The position numbers were made by a program, and so were the translations under genes. The notes below the pieces were generated by a model that ran no database searches, was not told the origin of the DNA, and worked only from the letters and a program-made list of their open reading frames with translations. This document shows, one piece after another, positions 58,931 through 64,000 of a stretch of 64,000 bases of DNA. Origin of the DNA: Cristatella mucedo (taxonomy: Eukaryota > Bryozoa > Phylactolaemata > Cristatellidae); NCBI GenBank assembly GCA_009760855.2, contig WPIO01000096.1:489001-553000 (forward strand), in the 5' to 3' direction. The first letter of the stretch is position 1. Each line of letters starts with the position of its first letter.

Positions 58931-60019
58931 GCTCGATGAATGTAGCGACTATCGGTAGTTGCTGCTCTTTTGTCGAGAAACTCCACAAATTTAGACGAAT
59001 ATGTGCATAGCATGCTTACACTCCTTTGGCATTGTGAATCGCAAATATCCGTTGCCTTAGACAACTATATATTAATCAACAAAATGGCTACATAATCCCT
59101 GCAAAAAATAGAATGCAACTTTATTTTCATTAACCGACTGTAAAAAGCAACCCAGACGAAAGCCAACGGCATTGCACGTAATGCGCAACGTAAAAGTTTA
59201 CCCGATTGTTGATTAACAAAATCCATCGAACTGACAGTTCGAAAGTAAAACGAAATACATCACAAATCATCATTCACAATGAATATTCGGAAAATAATGA
59301 TAAATGACGGACAACTTATGGCATGCATACCGGTGCTATTGATATCGTTACAATCGTTATCTCCTGTCCAACTCGAGGTACAGAGCCCAGCTGGACTGGC
59401 TTTTACAAGACTTCGGCTTTTATGCCGCTTTTCAATGGATTCTCTCGTAACTGGCTTCAGGCCGCCCAGGAGCTGCGAATGTCATCTCGACATTCTCCTA
59501 ATTTGGTCGATGTAGGATATGAATGTGCCAATGGAAGTCGTTTCTAGCTACTCACCGGCTCCTATGCCGCTAAATAAACGAGGCTTTTGCATAAGCCGAC
59601 GTTTTGCTTTCGATCGCACCGTACTTGCACCCTACTCGGCACTGTCGATCGTGGGTGCAGCTATATATAGGTGTCGTTTGTTCCCAGAGTACTTACTTAC
59701 TTCTGGCATTGCGCATAGCGTCCATATCAGGCTGTTAAACGTAATTGACAGTGTCTGTTTATGTTAACGTTAAGCACATTTCGATTTATCTTTTAGTTTA
59801 GGGTTAAGGATTTTTGGTGTAGCGCTAGGGAGTAGTGAGTTTTTGAGTTGGCGTTTTAGAGTGTAATGCTTAGATTTGTTAACCTTTTTGGCTTCTAGAT
59901 TTTGGATTTGGGGTTTAGGTTTTAGGGTTTAGCCTTTTGCATTAAGGTTTCATGAAATCAATCAAAGCAGAAAAAATATCAAAACGTATTTATTCATCGC
60001 AAATATAAACAAATAAATC
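58931..60019. other. Unassigned sequence
   Basis: No recognised gene. GGGTTTAGG/TTTTAGGGTTTAG-type stretches at 59,795-59,945 resemble degenerate telomere-like or G/T-rich simple sequence but are not a regular array. Confidence 0.4.
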
Positions 60020-60170
60020 CTAGCTGATTAAATAGCCTCTTTTTTTATAGCGACAGAAGAGCCTTTATGGATATCGCCACTGCTTGCAGTGGCAAAACAG
60101 GATCGCCCACCGCAGGAATCGAACCCACGACCTCAGGAAGGAGGTCATGAAAGCAACCGCCTTAAAAAAA
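60020..60170 (-). repeat. tRNA-derived SINE-like repeat, best copy
   Basis: On the minus strand, GGTCGTGGGTTCGATTCCTG at about 60,114-60,133 is a good Pol III B box. It is followed by CCACTGCAAGCAGTGG, the AGGCTCTTCTGTCGCTATA core and AATCAGCTAG, shared with the copies at 30,082, 53,575 and 57,115. The A-box end is decayed. It lies just upstream of the RhoGAP gene. Confidence 0.6.
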
Positions 60171-60370
60171 AAGCAGGGGCTTGCACCCATGTTTAGCAGC
60201 CCGCTATGGGCACTGCGCCCACCGCAGGAATCCAGCTGGCTCTATGAACCAACGCAGTCTTACTAGCTGGCGGGCAGTACGGCCGGTCTTTAAGTGTTGC
60301 CACGGGCTAACCAGCAGCCGCTGTGATAATTCGTCTAATATCTATGGGTTTTCATCTAACCGGAAACGTG

Positions 60371-60474
60371 TGACGTCACAGATTTCCATTGAGATGACGT
60401 AGCAAGCATACGTCAACAATAGACCAATAGACTAATGGGCTGCAGTTGGCGCCACCCGGGCAGTTCCGTTTGAA
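60371..60474 (+). promoter_or_regulatory. Putative cell-cycle promoter of the RhoGAP gene
   Basis: Within 165 bp of the start codon there are, in order: a perfect CRE palindrome TGACGTCA (60,371-60,378), a CCAAT box (60,424-60,428), TTGGCGCCA resembling an E2F/CDE site (60,446-60,454) and TTTGAA, the CHR core (60,469-60,474). Vertebrate G2/M genes often combine CCAAT boxes with a CHR. The motifs are short and each could occur by chance. The combination and location make the call reasonable. Confidence 0.4.
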
Positions 60475-60532
60475 AGGCCAGACCTGCGGAAGCGCAGCTG
60501 CCTTTCTCATACGTTCGTAAACTAACCGCGAC

Positions 60533-60664
60533 ATGCCGACAGTAGCGTATTCCCTTACAGCTGAGACCAGGCAGCACATGTGGAATGTTGTCACAAAGGA
60601 TCTCGCAGTATTAGGCGTACAAGTTCAGGCGCCCACGCAGCCGAAGCGCAGAGACCGACCGCTG
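60533..60664 (+). CDS. RhoGAP gene coding exon 1
   Basis: 44 codons from the ATG at 60,533 to CTG, then donor GTAAGG (phase 0). Contains VVTKDLAVLGVQV, resembling the short helix that precedes the GAP domain in ARHGAP11A. There are CCAAT, E2F-like and CHR-like motifs just upstream. A later in-frame ATG (codon 16) could also serve. Confidence 0.65.
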
Positions 60665-63600
60665 GTAAGGGGCTTCCGGCGCTCGCGAAAGCCGTAGCCG
60701 CGCGTCGCCATCGCCTTCGTGTGTGCAAAAACGCACTCCTCGTTCCTTATCCAGGAGCAGAAAGGTGGCGGCGGCGGCAAGGTGTTCGGCGTGTCGCTGG
60801 CTGACCAGCACGCCGAGACGGTCAAGTCGATCGGACGAGTTCCTCTGTAGGTTCCGGCGGCTGCTGCAGCAGGCAGCGCGGCGCGTCTCTCCGGCCGGCG
60901 CAACAGCTCAGCACGAGAGCTTTTCCGTCCGCGCCGGCTTGCTGCTCTGCGTCGGCTGACGCTGCTCGTCGCTCGTTTTTTTCAGCTTTCTCGTGAGTGC
61001 GCGAACGGCTCTGCGGAAATGTCTGCACGTCGAGGGTCTGTTCAGGAAAACGGGCTCCGTCGCTCGGCAGAGGACGTTACGAGTGAGTGGCCGTCGCCGC
61101 GAGCTGAGCGCTCGGTAGCCGCCGCTTCCGGTGGCTGAGGCCGACCAAGCGCCCCACTTACATAGGTGCAGGGCCGTGACGGCTGCGGCCCGCCTGGTCG
61201 GGTGTCTGCTCCTCACCGCCGCTGCCACCGCCGCCGTCGTCCTTGCCTGCCGCTTGCCTGCTCCGAACGCATCCTCTCGTCCCCAGCCCTCCCCAGCTGG
61301 ACCCTATCCTTAACCTGCGGCTGTGGCCCACCAGGGGATCCAGGGCGGCCAGTGCTGCTAGGTCTCAGCTGTTGGAGGCAACTATCGACTGACCTGCTGC
61401 AGCAGCAGGAGCTGCGCTCAGCCGTGGCCGACTCGCCGCTCCGCAAGCAGAGCGTGGAGGATTGATGTGTCGAGGCTTGATGCTTGCTTTGGTCTCAAGC
61501 TCGATGAGCTTAGTAGTGGCAGATGAGGTTAGGAGAATGTACCTTGTTCGTGTGGTGTGACGTTTCCTTGTGCTTCCGTGGCGCCGAGGTGGCGCCGGTG
61601 AATGGCCGAGCCTAGCTGGCAGCTATAGCCGGCACGCAGGTGTGGCCCCCTCCCCCTAAACACACACACACACACACACAGAGTACGGCCCACCTATTCG
61701 GTGGCGCATGCCGGCCATCAGCTCGAGGAGTACTGCTCAGCACAGTTTGTCTTGTCATTCATCGACTGTTAACTGTGACCGCCTTGACTCGGCTGGCTTT
61801 TAGCTGTGTTGGGAATAATGGGGGATATCTGGCCATATATCTGCCGTCGTGAAGTTCAATGCGCACACTGCTTTGGGCCCTACCCGCAAGCGACTGCTGC
61901 AGCAGCTGCTGCTGCCACTTTAGAATACACGTGCTCGTATGCACGAGCCAGCAGCCGGCCTACGCTAGAGCTCACACCTCACTCGACACCTCACTCCCAA
62001 GCCCCGCCCACATCTCGGCCGGGATCGGCTCAGCACCGCGAGGTCGCCATTTTAAAGTCTCTCGACGTGCCTGCTTGTTTCCGTGGCAGGCGCTGGTGGA
62101 TACCGGCCAAGCGATACCGGACGATGTGTTCGTGCACGACCTGACGGGCTTGGTGAAGCAGTTCATCCGCGAACTGCCTGAGCCGCTCATACCGGCCCAC
62201 CTGGCGGCTGCCTTCTTCGACGTGTGCGGCGAGCCGGACGAGTGCAATCGCGTCCGTCTGCTCATGCTCGTCTGCCTGATGCTGCCGCCAGATCACCTAG
62301 AGACGCTCGGATTCTTAGCCGATATGCTTCGAGAAGTGGCCGAGCAGGAAGAGGTGAGCGCATCACAGCACGCAGCCGAGCACCCCCAGATCTGGGTGTG
62401 GAGAGAGCTTCCTTGTGCTTCCGTGGCGCCGAGGTGGCGCCGGCGAATGGCCGAGCCTAGCTGGCAGCTATAGCCGGCATGCAGGTGTGGCCCCCTCCCC
62501 CTAAACACACACACACATACACAGTGCGGCCCACCTATTCGGTGGCGCATGCCGGCCATCAGCTCAAGAGGAGTGCTGCTCGGCACAGTTTGTCTTTCTG
62601 CTGCCGCGAGCCATCAGCAGATTGTGTCGAGTGGTAGTAGTTGGCTACTCTGCCCTACCCATTGCTTGTCGATGGCCCGTGGGTGTATGTACACGCAGCA
62701 GAGTTTTGTGTGAAAGCCTCTGCTGCCTGCTTGTGGTTGATGGAACCGTTAGCCATTGTGGCTTATTTTCATTCCCAGAATAACAAGATGAACTCCTACA
62801 ACCTCGCCGTCTGTCTTTCGCCAAACATGTTTCGTGGCCCAGCCAACGAGGCAGTTTGTGCCAAGATGGTTGCCAAAGAAGTTAAGATCGTGAGCGAACT
62901 TATCAACAACTCCAAATCTATAGGTGAGCAAAGCCTGCTGCCCCCCCCCCCCGATCACTCCGCTCGGCTTCAGCCGGCGGTGCCGAGCTGCTGCCGCTGT
63001 GCGCCGAGCAGCTGTGGTCTCTCAAGATTTCCGGTTCTGATCGGCAAAAGTCCCAGCCCCCCCCCCCGAGGCCTAAGCACCTACAGAGCCATTCCGGTGG
63101 TGTGAGTATGGACGTCTCTTGTGCACACGACTGCTCGGCCCGAAGACCGATCCCCTCATCTTGAGACCTTGTGTAGTCCAGCTTTGAAATCTTGCAGCGG
63201 CCACAGCAGTGCAGCCAGGCTCGGCCGTGACGTACGTGTGTTTGCACCGCTTCCAAATCGGAGAATGATTTGTCCGCAAGTTATCCTTTGGAGAATATGC
63301 CTTTGTAATGTGTACGCTCTCAATTCAAAAGCCGAATCCTCCGATCGCACGGATGCCACTAGTTAGCTAGTGCATGCTCACTCCTTTCCTGCAAAAGTGC
63401 ATGTAGAAGAAACCTGGGTCGCCTAGTATTTTGCCCAGGTTAATGCTCGGTGAAGCTATGCCGGAAGTACCACAAAGTTGTAAGATCTACCAAGAGATCG
63501 CCCTGCGAGCCATCAGCGGATCGTGTCGAGTGGTAGTAGTTGGCTACTCTGCCCTATCCACCATTGCTCGTCGATGGCCCGTGGGTGTACGTACAGGCAT

Positions 63601-63719
63601 GCGTGTGGGCTCAGCCGTCAGTGGCTGCAGTTCTGCTGTCCTTTCCAGGACGCAACTGGCTTGCTGTTTGCCACGCCCCTCGAGACTCTCCCTACCATTT
63701 GTTCGTTGGCTCTAGTGAG
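60533..63719 (+). CDS. ARHGAP11A-like: ARHGAP11A-like Rho GTPase-activating protein, 5' six exons (partial)
   Basis: Rho-GAPs speed GTP hydrolysis by Rho GTPases. In vertebrates ARHGAP11A acts on RhoA in cell division and migration. Coding exons by GT-AG sites and matching phases: 60,533-60,664, 60,755-60,846, 60,986-61,082, 62,090-62,353, 62,779-62,923 and probably 63,649-63,719. The joined protein begins MPTVAYSLTA, has KVFGVSL and IGRVPLFLV segments that match the vertebrate N-terminal part (KIFGVP..., HIPSFLVDAC), then HVEGLFRKTGSVAR with the arginine finger at about residue 95, LVKQFIRELPEPLIP, and NNKMNSYNLAVCLSPNMF with the conserved Asn. All GAP hallmarks are present and no stop or frameshift interrupts the chain. 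The long C-terminal tail of the family would lie beyond the window. ARHGAP19 is the next closest family; the N-terminal match favours ARHGAP11A. Confidence 0.85.
60755..60846 (+). CDS. RhoGAP gene coding exon 2
   Basis: Acceptor CCTTATCCAG, donor GTAGGT, 92 nt, phase 0 in and phase 2 out. Encodes a glycine run, KVFGVSL and KSIGRVP, matching the conserved 'GKIFGVP...YGHIP' segment. Too short and too GC-rich to stand out as an ORF. Confidence 0.75.
60986..61082 (+). CDS. RhoGAP gene coding exon 3 (arginine finger)
   Basis: Acceptor TTTTTTTCAG, donor GTGAGT, 97 nt, phase 2 in and phase 0 out. Encodes FLVSARTALRKC and HVEGLFRKTGSVAR. The Arg in GLFRK is the catalytic arginine finger of RhoGAP domains. 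Confidence 0.9.
61564..61753. repeat. 190-bp intronic repeat, copy in intron 3
   Basis: Nearly identical to 62,409-62,596 in intron 4. Contains GTGGCGCCGAGGTGGCGCC (a short hairpin), CCTAGCTGGCAGCTATAGCC, a (CA)n run, and CCTATTCGGTGGCGCATGCC. The CA run differs in length between the copies. Confidence 0.95.
62090..62353 (+). CDS. RhoGAP gene coding exon 4
   Basis: Acceptor TTTCCGTGGCAG, donor GTGAGC, 264 nt, phase 0 at both ends. Encodes IPDDVFVHDLTGLVKQF, IRELPEPLIP, and MLPPDHLETLGFLADML, the central helices of the RhoGAP fold. Best-conserved part of the gene in the window. Confidence 0.95.
62409..62596. repeat. 190-bp intronic repeat, copy in intron 4
   Basis: Second copy of the repeat at 61,564-61,753, in the same orientation. 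Confidence 0.95.
62608..62700. repeat. 90-bp intronic repeat, copy in intron 4
   Basis: GAGCCATCAGCxGAT and AGTGGTAGTAGTTGGCTACT, then GATGGCCCGTGGGTGTA, recur at 63,507-63,597 in intron 5 with few changes. Confidence 0.95.
62779..62923 (+). CDS. RhoGAP gene coding exon 5
   Basis: Acceptor TTTTCATTCCCAG, donor GTGAGC, 145 nt, phase 0 in and phase 1 out. Encodes NNKMNSYNLAVCLSPNMFRG (the conserved 'NKMxxxNLAxxFxPNL' motif) and VKIVSELINNSKSIG, the last helix of the domain. Confidence 0.95.
63507..63597. repeat. 90-bp intronic repeat, copy in intron 5
   Basis: Second copy of 62,608-62,700. It lies just before the probable acceptor of exon 6, as the first copy lies before the acceptor of exon 5, so the acceptor-proximal part of an intron may have been duplicated. 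Confidence 0.95.
63649..63719 (+). CDS. RhoGAP gene probable coding exon 6
   Basis: Acceptor CTGTCCTTTCCAG, donor GTCAGT, 71 nt. Phase 1 in fits exon 5, and the junction would read SIG-RNWL, similar in position to 'DIGRVP' in vertebrates. The remainder has no clear similarity and the donor is weaker, so this exon is provisional. Confidence 0.4.
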
Positions 63720-63875
63720 GTCAGTATCTTATCGGGTTCCTTTCTTTGCCCTACACTTCGGGGCTAGCTGGCTGGCTGCCGGCTCGAAGCTGATTGTAGA
63801 CCCTTTTGTGGGTTGTCGCCTCTGCCCCGCCCCCTGTTGCCCATCCATTGTGCTGTCCTTCCGTTTCTCGGAGCG

Positions 63876-64000
63876 CTTGTGCTCTGCTGCCTTGTGCTCT
63901 GCTGCCTTGTGCTCTGCTGCCTTGTGCTCTGCTGCCTTGTGCTCTGCTGCCTTGTGCTCTGCTGCCTTGTGCTCTGCTGCCTTGTGCTCTGCTGCCTTGT
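63876..64000. repeat. 15-bp tandem repeat, at least 8.3 copies
   Basis: Perfect copies of CTTGTGCTCTGCTGC from 63,876 to the window edge, where the array is cut. It lies in the intron after the probable exon 6. Confidence 0.98.

Noticed and set aside
59795-59945. Telomere-like repeats
   Set aside because: GGGTTTAGG-type words are irregular and not a TTAGGG array.

Overview
This is eukaryotic DNA from an animal nuclear genome, most likely an invertebrate. The evidence is one split gene with GT-AG introns that encodes an ARHGAP11A-like RhoGAP, many copies of an L2-like non-LTR retrotransposon, tRNA-derived SINE-like sequences, and abundant mini- and microsatellites. I cannot assign a phylum from the sequence alone. 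There are no rRNA genes, no CRISPR array and no prokaryotic operon. Nearly all long reading frames are by-products of repeats.

Left part (1-29,459). A tandem array runs from about 2,608 to 29,459. It holds 8.85 copies of a 3,035-bp unit, and the copies are nearly identical. Each unit is itself built from four diverged, related blocks (marker CCGATTTCGGCAAC at unit-1 positions 2,658, 3,309, 4,257 and 4,742), so this is a higher-order repeat. The left flank (480-936 and 2,476-2,607) holds older, rearranged relatives of the same blocks. One of those blocks was split by a 5'-truncated L2-like retrotransposon (937 to about 2,475, minus strand) that keeps an open reverse-transcriptase frame. The frame runs on into satellite sequence, giving a chimeric 501-codon ORF.

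Middle part (29,460-60,300). This is a mosaic of decayed elements: at least a dozen L2-like fragments or 3' tails, a candidate LTR family (three loci, one split by a nested L2-like insertion), SINE-like pieces, two copies of a dispersed repeat that carries different microsatellites, a 0.9-kb pyrimidine tract, and several minisatellites (50/52-bp alternating GATC-rich, 66-bp, 114-bp, 20-bp). I see no convincing host gene here.

Right part (60,370-64,000). The only supported host gene lies here on the + strand. It is ARHGAP11A-like, with six reconstructed coding exons that carry the N-terminal part, the arginine-finger motif and the rest of a RhoGAP domain, and it continues past the window edge. 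The sequence just upstream of its start has a CRE palindrome, a CCAAT box, an E2F-like site and a TTTGAA (CHR-like) element, which fits a cell-cycle gene. Its introns contain short duplicated segments, and the window ends in a 15-bp tandem repeat.
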